Positions 39,355 to 50,538 are shown, counted from the first letter of the stretch. The stretch: 64,000 nt of DNA from an uncultured Oscillospiraceae bacterium (GCA_947581795.1 CANPVS010000006.1:1-64000), one strand, 5' to 3'. Numbers and translations are program-made. The notes: a model not told the origin generated them from the letters alone.

Positions 39355-40122
39355 TTGGCACGAGCTGCACGAAGAGACCGCTACGGCGTAGCGCGGAAGA
39401 AAAAGAAGAAAAACGCCCTGTTTGCCCCTCTGGCGTTCCTGCTGGTGGTGGTGGCGCTGGTGTTCGGCATGGGGGTGTTCTTCCGGGTGCAGGCCATTGA
39501 GGTGGTGGGCGCCACGGAGTACACTCCGGAGGAGATCATCGAGGCCTCCGGCATCGGCGAGGGCGACAACCTGTTCTTCATCAACCAGGCCTCCGCCGTG
39601 AGCCGCATCAACGCGAGGCTTCCCCTGATCGAGTCCGCCCGGGTGGAGCGGAGCCTGCCCAACCGCATCGTCATCACCGTGGAGGAGAGCAGCGCCGTGG
39701 CCTACGTGGACTGGGAGGGCCTGGGATGGATATTGTCCGGAAGCGGCAAGCTGCTCAGTTCCGCCCCGGTGGACCAGCTGGCGGGGCTCATCCACGTGGG
39801 GAACCTAACGCCGGTGAACCCGGAGGCGGGGGCTCTCATGCAGGTGTCGCCCGCCGACGAGCTGAAGCTGAGCTATCTGAAAAGCATTTTGAGCAGCATC
39901 GAGGAGCTGGGCATCGCGGCGGACGTGAAGGAGCTGGACGTGTCCAACCCCGCCAACCCCACCTTCCGCTACCTGGACCGGTTCACGGTGCGCATGGGTT
40001 CCAACGACAACACGGACTATAAACTGCGCATGCTTCTGAGCGCCGTGACCACCATGGACGCCACCGAAGTGGGCACCTTCAACCTGTCCGACGGCCTGCA
40101 TGTTTACTTCACGCCGGACTGA
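39355..40122 (+). CDS. ftsQ: FtsQ/DivIB-like division protein
   Basis: A 255-residue bitopic protein. A very basic cytoplasmic tail (ARKKKKKN) is followed by one helix (about 20-42). The extracellular POTRA domain begins FRVQAIEVVGATEYTPEEIIEASGI, and a beta domain follows. The position between murA and ftsZ is the usual one. The only start with a ribosome site (GAGGT) is TTG at 39355. FtsA does not follow it. Confidence 0.85.
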   Translation: MARAARRDRYGVARKKKKKNALFAPLAFLLVVVALVFGMGVFFRVQAIEVVGATEYTPEEIIEASGIGEGDNLFFINQASAVSRINARLPLIESARVERSLPNRIVITVEESSAVAYVDWEGLGWILSGSGKLLSSAPVDQLAGLIHVGNLTPVNPEAGALMQVSPADELKLSYLKSILSSIEELGIAADVKELDVSNPANPTFRYLDRFTVRMGSNDNTDYKLRMLLSAVTTMDATEVGTFNLSDGLHVYFTPD

Positions 40123-40169
40123 TTACGAAAAAATTTTCGCCGTTTGACATAATATTTTTGAATAAACTA

Positions 40170-40198
40170 TTGACCTCCGCTGTTTTTCGTAATAAAAT
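40170..40198 (+). promoter_or_regulatory. ftsZ promoter
   Basis: TTGACC at 40170-40175, 17-nt spacer, TAAAAT at 40193-40198, in an AT-rich gap of 150 nt. A second TTGACA at 40144-40149 has no good -10. Confidence 0.75.
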
Positions 40199-40272
40199 GT
40201 ACTAAATATTGTGGATACCTGTGAAGGGCGGAACAGCGCGCCCACTATATGAATACGCGGGAGGCAAAGAAG

Positions 40273-41424
<1,152 letters not shown>

Positions 41425-41441
41425 GATAAGACAATAATATG

Positions 41442-41473
41442 ACCGGCGTGGCAGACGATGCCACGCCGGTTTT
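41442..41473. terminator. bidirectional terminator after ftsZ
   Basis: A 12-bp stem ACCGGCGTGGCA / TGCCACGCCGGT, loop GACGA, then TTT, between convergent genes. Confidence 0.82.
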
Positions 41474-41486
41474 CTATATCTTAATC

Positions 41487-42443
41487 TTATTCCATGGTCC
41501 TCTCCAGCTTCCGGGCCAGGGCTTCCAGCCGCCGTACCGCGGCCCGGTCCCCGTCCAGGCCTAAGGCGCATTGGTCCGCCAGAGGCGCCAGGTGGACCCG
41601 GCCGTGGGCGCCGGTGACGGTGAGGCCGTCGGTGAAGTCCGCGCCGAATTCCGCCAGTGCCTCGCCCATGGCCCGCATGAGCCGGGCCCGGTCCCGGCAG
41701 GGCACCACCCGCCGGGGGGCGTTCTCCCCGCCGGGGAGATGGAAAAGCCCGTCCAGGGCGTCCATATTGCACTGGTAGTAGGCCCGGGGCGTGCCGATGT
41801 CGCACCAGTAGCCTTCCATCACCGTGCCCTTGATGGGGATGCCCATGGCCAGCAGCCGGGGGAACAGGTCCTTGGCGAAGTCGTAGGCCTCGCCCCGGGG
41901 GATGAGGGTGAGTATCTCGGGATTCAGCACGTAGATGCCGGTGCTGACCCGGTCCGTCACCACCTTCTCCCAGCCGGGCTTTTCCAAAAAGCCGGTGACA
42001 CGGCCGTCCCGGTCCGTGACCACGAGGCCGTAGGGGAGGGGGTCCGCCTGGGCGGCCAGGGCGATGGTGACGCCGCCCCGGTGGCTGGCGATGAGCTCGG
42101 CCAGGTCGAAGTCACAGGCGCTGTCGCCGCTCATAACGAGAAAGTCCTCTTTGCCCACGAAGTCCGCGCAGTTGAGCACGGCCCCCGCCGTGCCCAAGGG
42201 GGCGCACTCCTCTCTGTATTCGATATGCACGCCGAACTGCTCTCCGTCCTGAAAGTGCTCCCGTATCAGGTCCGTCTGGTGGCGGAGCGTCATGCACAGC
42301 TCGGTAAAACCGCTGTCCCGCAGCATGGCCACGGTGTACTCCAGCAGGGGCGTGCCCAAAATGGGCATCATGGGCTTGGGAAGTCCGCCGGATATGGACT
42401 TCAGGCGCGTGCCCTCGCCGCCGGAGAGAATGACTGCTTTCAA
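41487..42443 (-). CDS. sugar-phosphate nucleotidyltransferase with C-terminal hexomutase-like remnant
   Basis: A 318-residue protein. Residues 1-230 form a mannose/glucose-1-phosphate nucleotidyltransferase (VILSGGEGTRL, LPKPMMPILG, PLGTAGAVLN, EKPGW, YWCDIGTP). The last 90 residues (VPCRDRARLMRAM...DGLTVTGAHGRVHLAPLADQCAL) resemble domain IV of the phosphomannomutase half of fused ManC-ManB enzymes. The hexapeptide and mutase domains I-III are absent. A TTG at 42443 has GAGGTG at proper spacing and gives the usual MKAVILSGG start; a GTG at 42452 is the alternative. The gene is monocistronic. Confidence 0.82.
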   Translation of the reverse strand: MKAVILSGGEGTRLKSISGGLPKPMMPILGTPLLEYTVAMLRDSGFTELCMTLRHQTDLIREHFQDGEQFGVHIEYREECAPLGTAGAVLNCADFVGKEDFLVMSGDSACDFDLAELIASHRGGVTIALAAQADPLPYGLVVTDRDGRVTGFLEKPGWEKVVTDRVSTGIYVLNPEILTLIPRGEAYDFAKDLFPRLLAMGIPIKGTVMEGYWCDIGTPRAYYQCNMDALDGLFHLPGGENAPRRVVPCRDRARLMRAMGEALAEFGADFTDGLTVTGAHGRVHLAPLADQCALGLDGDRAAVRRLEALARKLERTME

Positions 42444-42514
42444 TCCTTTCACCTCGCCTGTATTGTTTGCGGGCGGCGGGAAAATATGTGGCCGCAGGCA
42501 CGGGAAAAATGTGT

Positions 42515-42543
42515 TTGTAATATGATGGTTTATCTGGTATAAT
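42515..42543 (+). promoter_or_regulatory. promoter of the gdpP-ftsH operon
   Basis: TTGTAA at 42515-42520, 17-nt spacer, TATAAT at 42538-42543, with an extended -10 (TGG before TATAAT). Confidence 0.82.
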
Positions 42544-42573
42544 TACAGTACATTTATTTTGGAGCAGTATACC

Positions 42574-44568
42574 ATGAATAAACTGACAAACCGTCTGGGC
42601 AGCAACGCCTCCCGCGTGTATATACTGTGCCTGTTGATATTCGCCGCGGTCACGGCGGTGTTTTTTCACGTCTATCCCCTGGCCATCGCCGAGGCTGCGG
42701 CGTCGGTCGTCCTGCTGATCGTGCACATGGCGCTCCAGCGCCGGCAGCAGCGGGAGCTCATGGAGTATATCCAGTCCGTGACCTACGACACCGAGGCGGC
42801 CCGGGACAACGCCATGATGAACTTCCCCCTGCCCATGGTGGCCTATTTCGCCGACTCCCAGCGTCTCGTGTGGGGCAACCAGGAGTTTTTTGCCATCTGC
42901 GGGCGGAAGGAGCCCCTGGTGAACACCGTCATCACGGACCTGGTCCCCAATTACCAGGGCAAGTGGCTGCTGGAGGGCAAGGTGCGCTGCCCCGGCCTCG
43001 TAGAGGTGGGCGGCCGGCGCTACCAGGTCCACGGCAACCTGGTCCGGGGCAAGGACGGGGAGCGCGTCAGCGGCACCATGGGCATCACCTACTGGGTGGA
43101 CGTGACGGAGTACGACGACATCCGTCTGGAGTATGACGCCTCCCGCCCCGTGGTCATGCTCATCATGATCGACAACTACGACGAGCTGATGAAAAACATC
43201 CCCGAGCGGACCCGCAACGAGATGCGGGGCCTTTTGGAGGACAAACTGGCCCAGTGGACCGAGGACAAAAAGGGCTTCCTGCGCCGGTACGACCGTGACC
43301 GGTATATCTACCTCTGCGAGCGGCGGTATTTCGACCAGCTGGCGGAGGCAAAGTTCACCGTGCTGGACGCGGTGCGGGAGATCAAAAACTCCTCCGGCAT
43401 CCACGCCACCGTCAGCATCGGCGCGGGCCTGGACGGGGCCAGCCTGGAGGAGGACTTCAACTTCGCCTCCATGAGCGTGGAGATGGCCCTCAGCCGGGGC
43501 GGCGACCAGGCGGTCATCCGCAACCGGGTGAACTTCGAGTTCTACGGCGGCAAGGCCACCGAGGTGGAGACCCGCACGAAGGTGAAGAGCCGGGTGGTGG
43601 CCAACGCCCTCAGCGCCTTCATCAAGGACGCCTCCACCACCTACGTCATGGGCCACCGGTACGCGGATATGGACGCCCTGGGCGCGGCGGTGGGCCTGTG
43701 CTCCATCGCGCGGGCGTCCGGCCGGCGGGCGAAGATCGTTCTGGGGAATGGGCCCAACGCCTGCGGCATCCTGATCGCGGAGCTGAAAAAGCACAAAGAA
43801 TACGAGGACATCTTCATCACCCCCAAGGAGGCCATGCTCCAGGCCAACTCCCGGAGCCTTCTGGTAGTGGTGGACACCAACCGGCCCGAGCAGGTGGAGG
43901 ACGAGGCCCTTCTGCAGACCATCAGCCGACTCGTCATCATCGACCACCACCGCCGGGCGGCCACCTATATCGACAACGCGGCCCTCACCTTCCACGAACC
44001 CTACGCCTCCTCCGCCTCGGAGCTGGTGGCGGAGCTGATGCAGGAGCTGGTGGACCAGGACGACATCACCCGGTTCGAGGCGGACGCCTTGCTGGCGGGC
44101 ATGGTGACGGACACCAAGAACTTCACCATCCGCACCGGGGAGCGCACCTTCGAGGCGGCGGCCTTTCTGCGGCGCATGGGCGCCGACACCGTGGCCGTCA
44201 AGCGCATGCTCCAGAGCGACATGGCCCACACCGTGGGCCGCTATGCCATCCTGGAGAAGTCCGAGATCTACCGGGACAACATTTGCCTCGCCGTCATGGA
44301 CCACGAGGTGGACCGGGTGGTGGCGGCCCAGGCGGCGGACGAGATGCTGAACATCTCCGACGTGGAGGCGTCGGTGGTGCTCTATCCGGTGGGGGAGGAC
44401 GCATACCTCTCCGCCCGGAGCATCGGCAGCATGAACGTGCAGGTGGTGCTGGAAAAGCTGGGCGGCGGCGGCAACACCTCCGCGGCCGGGGCCCAGATGC
44501 ACGGCGTGTCCGTCCGGGAGGCGGAGGAGCGCCTCAAGGCCGCCATCGACGAATATCTGGCATCATAA
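42574..44568 (+). CDS. gdpP: cyclic-di-AMP phosphodiesterase GdpP
   Basis: A 664-residue membrane protein that hydrolyses c-di-AMP to pApA. Two N-terminal helices (about 15-55), a PAS-like domain (about 75-160), a degenerate GGDEF domain (about 170-300) and DHH/DHHA1 domains (about 335-660) are in family order. DHH-type metal motifs are seen: GHRYADMDALGAA, VVVDTNRP and IIDHHRRA, with GGGGNTSAAGAQ near the end. The gene order gdpP-rplI-dnaB is conserved in Firmicutes. Confidence 0.95.
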   Translation: MNKLTNRLGSNASRVYILCLLIFAAVTAVFFHVYPLAIAEAAASVVLLIVHMALQRRQQRELMEYIQSVTYDTEAARDNAMMNFPLPMVAYFADSQRLVWGNQEFFAICGRKEPLVNTVITDLVPNYQGKWLLEGKVRCPGLVEVGGRRYQVHGNLVRGKDGERVSGTMGITYWVDVTEYDDIRLEYDASRPVVMLIMIDNYDELMKNIPERTRNEMRGLLEDKLAQWTEDKKGFLRRYDRDRYIYLCERRYFDQLAEAKFTVLDAVREIKNSSGIHATVSIGAGLDGASLEEDFNFASMSVEMALSRGGDQAVIRNRVNFEFYGGKATEVETRTKVKSRVVANALSAFIKDASTTYVMGHRYADMDALGAAVGLCSIARASGRRAKIVLGNGPNACGILIAELKKHKEYEDIFITPKEAMLQANSRSLLVVVDTNRPEQVEDEALLQTISRLVIIDHHRRAATYIDNAALTFHEPYASSASELVAELMQELVDQDDITRFEADALLAGMVTDTKNFTIRTGERTFEAAAFLRRMGADTVAVKRMLQSDMAHTVGRYAILEKSEIYRDNICLAVMDHEVDRVVAAQAADEMLNISDVEASVVLYPVGEDAYLSARSIGSMNVQVVLEKLGGGGNTSAAGAQMHGVSVREAEERLKAAIDEYLAS

Positions 44569-44581
44569 GGAGGATACATCC

Positions 44582-45031
44582 ATGAAAGTCATATTGCAGC
44601 AGGACATAAAGGGCCAGGGGAAGAAAGGCCAGCTGAAGGAGGTCTCCGACGGCTACGGCCGGAACTATCTGCTCCCCCGGGGACTGGCCGTGGAGGCCAC
44701 GGCCGACAACCTGAACACCATGCGCCTCAAAGACAAGGCCCGGCAGGCCCAGATCGAGCGGGAGCGGGCCCAGGCCCTGGCATACGCCGAGCAGCTGGGG
44801 GCCGTGGTGGTGCACCTGAAGGCCAAGGCCGGGGCCGGCGGGAAGCTGTTCGGCTCCGTCACCAGCAAGGAGATCGCCGAGGCCCTGGCGGCCCAGCACG
44901 GCATCAGCGTGGAGAAGAACCAGATCGTGCAGACCGACCCCATCAAGCAGTTCGGCAGCTACCAGGTCAAGTGCAAGCTGGGGTACGAGATCACCGGCAC
45001 CATCAACGTGATGGTCACTGAGGAGAAATAA
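44582..45031 (+). CDS. rplI: 50S ribosomal protein bL9
   Basis: A 149-residue ribosomal protein. The N-terminal domain MKVILQQDIKGQGKKGQLKEVSDGYGRNYLLPRGLA is diagnostic. A long connecting helix and the C-terminal domain (LFGSVTSKEIAEAL) follow. It lies 13 nt after gdpP behind AGGAGG and 20 nt before dnaB. Confidence 0.98.
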   Translation: MKVILQQDIKGQGKKGQLKEVSDGYGRNYLLPRGLAVEATADNLNTMRLKDKARQAQIERERAQALAYAEQLGAVVVHLKAKAGAGGKLFGSVTSKEIAEALAAQHGISVEKNQIVQTDPIKQFGSYQVKCKLGYEITGTINVMVTEEK

Positions 45032-45051
45032 GTTTTTTAGGAGCGCGGACT

Positions 45052-46428
45052 ATGGACGAGCTGCTAGGGCGGCAGGCCCCCTATTCGGCGGAGGCGGAGC
45101 GGGCCATTCTGGGCGCCATGCTCATCGACCCCGCGTGCATCGCCGACGTGGTGGGCAGCGTCAGGAGCGGGGATTTCTATATCGACGGCAACCGGGATAT
45201 CTTTGAGACCATGTACGCCATGTTCGGCATGGGCTCCAGGATAGACCCGGTCCTTGTGCTGGACGAGATGAAGTCACGGGGCGTGTGGAAGGAGACCTCC
45301 GCCCAGTATCTGAAGGAGCTCATGGACGTGACGCCCACGGCGGCCAACGTGCTGCAGTACTGCGCCGTGGTCCGGGACCGTGCGCTGCTGCGGGCGTTGG
45401 GCACCGCGGCGGGGGAGATCACCGACCTTGTCTACCAGAACGGCTCCACGGGCCGGGACGGCCCGGAACTGGTGCGGCCCCAGGACGTGCTGGAGCTGGC
45501 GGAAAAGCGCATCTACGCCCTGCGCAAGCAGAGCGCTTCCGGCGGGCTCATGCCTATGACCCAGGTGCTTCTGGACGTGCTGAGCCAGATCTCCCAGGCC
45601 GCGGCCGGGGGCGGTCAGCTGCCCGGCATCACCACGGGCCTGGCCGACCTGGACGCGGTCCTGCAGGGCTTGAGCGCCGGGAACTTGGTGGTCATCGCCT
45701 CCCGCCCCGGCATGGGCAAGACCTCCATCGCCCTGAATATCGCCGCGGCGGCGGCCAAGAGCACCGGCAAGACCGTGGCCATCTTCTCCCTGGAGATGAG
45801 CCGCCAGGAGTTGGTCATGCGCATGCTCTCGTCGGAGAGTCATATCGACCTGGAAAGTCTGAACCTGGGCCGGCTCAGCGCCGATGAGTGGAAGCGGCTC
45901 AACGACGCGGCGGGCGTGCTGTCCACGGTGGACATCCGGGTGGACGATAATCCCACCATGACCGTGGCGGAGCTGGCCAGCCAGTGCCGCCGGATCGATA
46001 ACCTGGGCCTGGTGGTGGTGGACTACCTGCAGCTGATGCAGTCGGCGGGCAGCGGCAACTCCTGGGCCGACGAGAGCCGGACCCAGGCCGTGGCGGACAT
46101 CAGCCGCATGATGAAGATCACCGCCAAGGAGCTGGGCGTGCCCATCATCTGCATGAGCCAGCTGAACCGGGCCAACGAGGCCCGCAAGGACAAGCGGCCC
46201 ATGCTCTCGGACATCCGGGAGTCCGGCGCCATCGAGCAGGACGCTGACGCGGTCATCGGCCTGCACCGGGAGGGGTACTATGAGCGGGAGTGCGAGGACC
46301 CCAACGCCGCCGAGGCCATCATTCTGAAAAACCGCCACGGCCGAACGGGCGTGGTGTATCTGCGGTGGATCCCCGAGTACACCACCTATGTGAGTGACGA
46401 GCGCCGCCACGATGAGGATGGATACTGA
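45052..46428 (+). CDS. dnaB: replicative DNA helicase
   Basis: A 458-residue hexameric 5'-3' helicase. The N-terminal DnaB domain (YSAEAERAILGAMLIDP) and linker are followed by the RecA-like motor, with Walker A ASRPGMGKTSIAL, Walker B VVVDYLQLM and the arginine-finger/sensor region RPMLSDIRESGAIEQDADAVIGLHR. No intein is seen. Its last 17 nt overlap tilS. Confidence 0.97.
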   Translation: MDELLGRQAPYSAEAERAILGAMLIDPACIADVVGSVRSGDFYIDGNRDIFETMYAMFGMGSRIDPVLVLDEMKSRGVWKETSAQYLKELMDVTPTAANVLQYCAVVRDRALLRALGTAAGEITDLVYQNGSTGRDGPELVRPQDVLELAEKRIYALRKQSASGGLMPMTQVLLDVLSQISQAAAGGGQLPGITTGLADLDAVLQGLSAGNLVVIASRPGMGKTSIALNIAAAAAKSTGKTVAIFSLEMSRQELVMRMLSSESHIDLESLNLGRLSADEWKRLNDAAGVLSTVDIRVDDNPTMTVAELASQCRRIDNLGLVVVDYLQLMQSAGSGNSWADESRTQAVADISRMMKITAKELGVPIICMSQLNRANEARKDKRPMLSDIRESGAIEQDADAVIGLHREGYYERECEDPNAAEAIILKNRHGRTGVVYLRWIPEYTTYVSDERRHDEDGY

Positions 46429-47722
46429 GTTTTTACCCCGGGACGGGCTCATTCTGTGCGCCGTCTCCGGCGGGGCGGATTCCATGTATCTGCTGGCCCG
46501 GCTCCTGGAGCTGGGCTATCGCGTTGCCGCGGCCCATTATAACCACGGCCTGCGGGGTGCGGAGGCGGACCGGGATGAGCGGTTCGTCCGGGATTTCTGC
46601 GCCGGGCGGGGCGTCGCTTTTTTCAGTGAAAAAGGGGACGCGGCCGCCTTCGCGGCGGAAAACGGCCTGAGTATTGAGACCGCCGCCCGGGCGCTGCGCT
46701 ACGATTTTCTGGAGCGGACGGCGGACCAGGCGGGGGCAGCCGTGATCGCCACGGCCCACACCGCCGGGGACAACGCTGAGACGCTGCTGCTGCACGTGGC
46801 CCGTGGCGCGGGCCTGAAGGGCCTGGGGGGCATCCCGCCCCGGCGGGGACGCATCGTCCGGCCCATGCTCCATGTGACCCGCGCCGAGATAGAGGAGTAT
46901 CTCCGGGCCCATGGCATCGGCTTTGTGACCGATTCCACCAACGATTCGGAGAAATATGCCCGCAACCGGGTGCGCCATGGGGCGGTGCCCGCCCTGGAGT
47001 CGGTGAACCCGGCATTCGTTACCGCCGCCGGAAGGACGGCGGAGTTGCTGCGGCGGGACGAGGCCTACTTGGCGGAGCTGGCCCGGGCGTTTTTGGATGA
47101 GTACGCGGACGAGACGGGCGTGGACGCCGCGGCCCTGGCGGCCCAGCCCTGGCCTGTGGCCTCCCGGGCGGTGCGCCTGCTGGCGGGCCGGGACCTGGCG
47201 CTGGAGCACGTGGAAGCGGTGCTCAAAGCGGCGAGGGAGGGCGGCGCGGCGGACGTGCCCGGCCTTCGGGCCGCCCGGTCATGCGGAAGGCTGGTGTTCG
47301 GGGCGGAGGAGGCCCCGGCCATCCCGGAGCGGGCGCTGCCTGTGCCGGGGACGTTGGCTGTGCCCGAGGCGGGCTGCCTTGTCCGGGCGGAAAAATTATC
47401 GGAATGTCCACGGGATGTTCACAAATCGTACAACATTTTTTTCTTCCAATGTGAGAATATATGTGGTAGTATATCTGTCGCCGGCCGCCGGCCGGGGGAC
47501 GCGTTCCGTCCCGCGGGGCGAGGCTGCACCAAGAAGCTGAAGCAGCTCTTCCGGGAGGCGGGCGTGCCTGCCTGGGAGCGGGACGGCCGGATCGTTCTCC
47601 GGGACGAGGCGGGCGTTCTCGCCGTGCCGGGGTTCCCCGCCGCGGAGCGGGTTTGCACCCGGCCCGGAGACCGGGACATTATAGAGATAGAAGTCCGGCC
47701 CCTGCCGGACGAGGGAGGATAA
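46412..47722 (+). CDS. tilS: tRNA(Ile)-lysidine synthase
   Basis: A 436-residue enzyme that changes the wobble C of tRNA-Ile(CAU) to lysidine. The PP-loop SGGADS is at residues 19-24. AAHYNHGLRG, ETAARALRYDFL, TAHTAGDNAETLLL and RPML are the catalytic-domain motifs. The C-terminal tRNA-binding part has GDAFRPAGRGCTKKLKQLFREAGVPAWER. A stretch of about 90 nt (47390-47480) is unusually AT-rich and uses rare TTA and ATA codons. The start is uncertain (46412 or 46418) and overlaps the dnaB end. Confidence 0.92.
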   Translation: MRMDTEFLPRDGLILCAVSGGADSMYLLARLLELGYRVAAAHYNHGLRGAEADRDERFVRDFCAGRGVAFFSEKGDAAAFAAENGLSIETAARALRYDFLERTADQAGAAVIATAHTAGDNAETLLLHVARGAGLKGLGGIPPRRGRIVRPMLHVTRAEIEEYLRAHGIGFVTDSTNDSEKYARNRVRHGAVPALESVNPAFVTAAGRTAELLRRDEAYLAELARAFLDEYADETGVDAAALAAQPWPVASRAVRLLAGRDLALEHVEAVLKAAREGGAADVPGLRAARSCGRLVFGAEEAPAIPERALPVPGTLAVPEAGCLVRAEKLSECPRDVHKSYNIFFFQCENICGSISVAGRRPGDAFRPAGRGCTKKLKQLFREAGVPAWERDGRIVLRDEAGVLAVPGFPAAERVCTRPGDRDIIEIEVRPLPDEGG

Positions 47723-47725
47723 GGT

Positions 47726-48262
47726 ATGCATCCGGATATTGAGCGCTATATCGCCACGGAAGAGGAACTGAAGGGCATCGTTCAGCGGCTGGGCCGTCAG
47801 ATCACCGCCGACTACAAGGGGAAGAACCCCCTGTTTGTGGGCGTGCTGCGGGGTTGCTTCGTCTTTATGGCCGACCTGGTCCGGGCCTGCGACATCCCCT
47901 GCACCATCGACTTCATGGTGGTATCCAGCTATGGCTCAGGCACCACGTCCACCGGCGCCGTGAAGATCATCAAGGACCTGACCGAGAACATCGAGGGCCG
48001 GGACGTGATCATCGTGGAGGATATCCTGGACAGCGGCAACACCCTGAGCTATCTCAAAAACTATATGATGGCCCGCAAACCCGCCTCCATCCGCATCGTG
48101 ACCCTTCTGGACAAGCCGGAGCGGCGCACCGCGCCCATCAAGGCGGACTACTCCGGGTTCACCATCCCCGACGCCTTCGTGGTGGGCTACGGACTGGATT
48201 ATGACGAGAAATACCGCAATCTTCCTTATATCGGCCTTCTGAAGCCGGAAATCTATTCCTGA
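47726..48262 (+). CDS. hpt: hypoxanthine phosphoribosyltransferase
   Basis: A 178-residue purine-salvage enzyme making IMP/GMP from PRPP. The PRPP motif VIIVEDILDSGNTLSYL and the N-terminal LRGCFVFMADLVRA are visible, with VVGYGLDYDEKYRNLPYIG at the C terminus. It starts 3 nt after tilS; tilS-hpt-ftsH is a conserved Gram-positive order. Confidence 0.96.
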   Translation: MHPDIERYIATEEELKGIVQRLGRQITADYKGKNPLFVGVLRGCFVFMADLVRACDIPCTIDFMVVSSYGSGTTSTGAVKIIKDLTENIEGRDVIIVEDILDSGNTLSYLKNYMMARKPASIRIVTLLDKPERRTAPIKADYSGFTIPDAFVVGYGLDYDEKYRNLPYIGLLKPEIYS

Positions 48263-48271
48263 GGTAGATAA

Positions 48272-50407
48272 ATGGACAATAAACCAGGCAACAACAATAA
48301 CAATACCCCCGGACCGGGCGGTCAGGGCGGTCCCAACCGGCCGCCTGAGCGCGGACCCAACCGGGGCGGCCCCAACCGGCGGGCCAGGGACATCGGCTTT
48401 TACGCCCTGGTTCTGGTGATATTGCTGGCGGCCATCTTCTCCCTCACGGGGAACGATCGGTCCGTGGAGCTGCCCTATTCCACGGTCATCGACCTGTTCG
48501 AGGCCCGGAAGGTGGAGTCCTTCGTTATGAGCGGCAACGAGTTGACGCTCTACCTGCGGGAGCCCTATGAGGGCCAGCGGGAGCTGACCAGGACCATCCG
48601 GGACGTGGATATGTTCTACGACGACCTGGGCAACACCATCAAGGAGCAGAAGGACGCGGGCATCCTCACGGAGTACGACGACAACCAGGGCTTCGTGGCA
48701 CCGTGGTGGCTGTCGTTTTTGCCCTACCTCATCGTGGTGGTCGTCTTCGGCATCCTGTGGTACGTGATGATGAGCCGGGCCACCGGCGGCGGCGCCGGCG
48801 GCGTGGCCAAATTCTCCAAGGCCCGGACCAAGGTGGCCGCCGAGGGCCAGACGAAAAAGACATTCGCCGACGTGGCCGGGTGCGACGAGGAGAAGGAGGA
48901 GCTCCAGGAGATCGTGGAATTCCTCAAAAACCCCGCCGCTTATACGGCCATGGGCGCCCGTATCCCCAAGGGCGTGCTTTTGGTGGGCCCTCCGGGCACC
49001 GGTAAGACTCTGATGGCCAAGGCCGTGGCCGGCGAGGCGGGGGTGCAATTTCTGTCCATCTCCGGCTCCGACTTTGTGGAGCTGTACGTGGGCGTGGGCG
49101 CAAGCCGTGTCCGAGATCTGTTCGACCAGGCAAAAAAGGTGGCGCCCGCCATTATCTTCATCGACGAGATCGACGCCGTGGGCCGCCAGCGCGGCTCCGG
49201 CCTGGGTGGCGGTCACGACGAGCGCGAGCAGACATTGAACCAGCTGCTCGTGGAAATGGACGGCTTTACCAACAACGAGGGCGTCATCGTCATGGCGGCC
49301 ACCAACCGGGCCGACATCCTGGACAACGCCCTGCTCCGGCCCGGCCGCTTCGACCGGCAGGTCTATATCGGCCTGCCCGACGTGAAGGGCCGCGAGGAGA
49401 TCTTGAAAGTCCACGCCAAGGATAAGCCCCTGGGCGACGACGTGAACCTCAACTCCATCGCCCGGGGCACCGCCGGTTTCTCCGGCGCGGACCTGGAAAA
49501 CCTTCTCAACGAGGCGGCATTGCTGGCCGTGCGGCGGCACCGCCGGTTCATTGTGAACGACGACATCGACGAGGCCATTTTGAAGGTGGCCATGGGCCCG
49601 GAGAAGAAGAGCCGGGTCATCACCGATAAGGAGCGGCGGCTCACCGCCTACCACGAGTCCGGCCACGCCATCGCGGCCAAGTACCTGGAGCACGTGGACC
49701 CGGTACACTATATCACCATCATCCCCCGGGGCCAGGCGGGCGGCTTCACCCTCATGCGCCCCAGCGAGGATAAATCCTTCCAGGCCAGGAGCGATATGTT
49801 CGAGCAGATCGTCATGGCCCTGGGCGGCCGCACGGCGGAGAGGCTCTTCCTGGACGACATCTCCACCGGCGCCTCCGGGGACATCCAGCAGGCCTCCAAG
49901 ATCGCCCGCGCCATGGTCATGCAGTTCGGCATGAGCGACCGGCTGGGCCCCATCAGCTTTGATGACTCCGGCCACAGCCTGTTTATCGGCCGTGACTTCG
50001 GCACCACCAAGAGCTATTCTGAGGAGACCGCCGGCATCATCGACGAGGAGGTCAAGCACATCTTCGACGAGGCCTCGGCCAAGTGCGAACAGCTCCTCAC
50101 CGAGCACAAGGACACCCTCATTGCCGTGGCGGAGTACCTGCTGGTGCACGAGTCCATGGACGGGGCGGACTTCGACTACTTCTGCGAGCACGGCTGCCTG
50201 CCCTCCGGGGAGGGAGCGGCCCCCGCGGCTGCCCAGAACAGCGCTCCCGCCGGGAAAAAGCCCGCTGCGGAGGAGTTCGACTGGGGCGAGAAACCGTCTC
50301 CCGCCGACGCGGGGGAGGGCGGCGGCCCGGAGCCGGACCAGCCCGCCGGGGAGGAGAAACCCAAGGACGAAAAGCCGCCGTACTGGGTCGACGACATCCG
50401 CAAGTAA
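48272..50407 (+). CDS. ftsH: ATP-dependent zinc metalloprotease FtsH
   Basis: A 711-residue membrane AAA+ protease for quality control. The N terminus is an Asn/Pro/Gly-rich cytoplasmic stretch of about 40 residues. Two helices (about 46-66 and 146-166) flank an extracellular domain. The AAA module has Walker A GPPGTGKT, Walker [12 protein letters not shown] and the SRH region. The protease zinc site is HESGH. The C terminus carries an acidic, Pro-rich tail. It is the last gene of the operon. Confidence 0.97.
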   Translation: MDNKPGNNNNNTPGPGGQGGPNRPPERGPNRGGPNRRARDIGFYALVLVILLAAIFSLTGNDRSVELPYSTVIDLFEARKVESFVMSGNELTLYLREPYEGQRELTRTIRDVDMFYDDLGNTIKEQKDAGILTEYDDNQGFVAPWWLSFLPYLIVVVVFGILWYVMMSRATGGGAGGVAKFSKARTKVAAEGQTKKTFADVAGCDEEKEELQEIVEFLKNPAAYTAMGARIPKGVLLVGPPGTGKTLMAKAVAGEAGVQFLSISGSDFVELYVGVGASRVRDLFDQAKKVAPAIIFIDEIDAVGRQRGSGLGGGHDEREQTLNQLLVEMDGFTNNEGVIVMAATNRADILDNALLRPGRFDRQVYIGLPDVKGREEILKVHAKDKPLGDDVNLNSIARGTAGFSGADLENLLNEAALLAVRRHRRFIVNDDIDEAILKVAMGPEKKSRVITDKERRLTAYHESGHAIAAKYLEHVDPVHYITIIPRGQAGGFTLMRPSEDKSFQARSDMFEQIVMALGGRTAERLFLDDISTGASGDIQQASKIARAMVMQFGMSDRLGPISFDDSGHSLFIGRDFGTTKSYSEETAGIIDEEVKHIFDEASAKCEQLLTEHKDTLIAVAEYLLVHESMDGADFDYFCEHGCLPSGEGAAPAAAQNSAPAGKKPAAEEFDWGEKPSPADAGEGGGPEPDQPAGEEKPKDEKPPYWVDDIRK

Positions 50408-50417
50408 AATTTTACGC

Positions 50418-50444
50418 GCAGGGCGGGCTCATTGCCCGCCTTGC
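50418..50444 (+). terminator. hairpin after ftsH
   Basis: GCA-GGGCGGGC / GCCCGCC-TTGC stem (50418-50428, 50434-50444) with loop TCATT, without a T tract. Confidence 0.5.
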
Positions 50445-50482
50445 TGATTGGAGAGAAACTTTAATTTGGTTACGTTGTGTAT

Positions 50483-50510
50483 GAGCAGGGCGTGTGCCCT
50501 GCTCTTTTTT
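50483..50510 (+). terminator. intrinsic terminator closing the gdpP-ftsH operon
   Basis: A 9-bp stem GAGCAGGGC / GCCCTGCTC, loop GTGT, then six T (50505-50510). It insulates the housekeeping operon from the recombinase gene. Confidence 0.88.
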
Positions 50511-50538
50511 GCTGCATAAGGTGAGTATCACACTTCGG

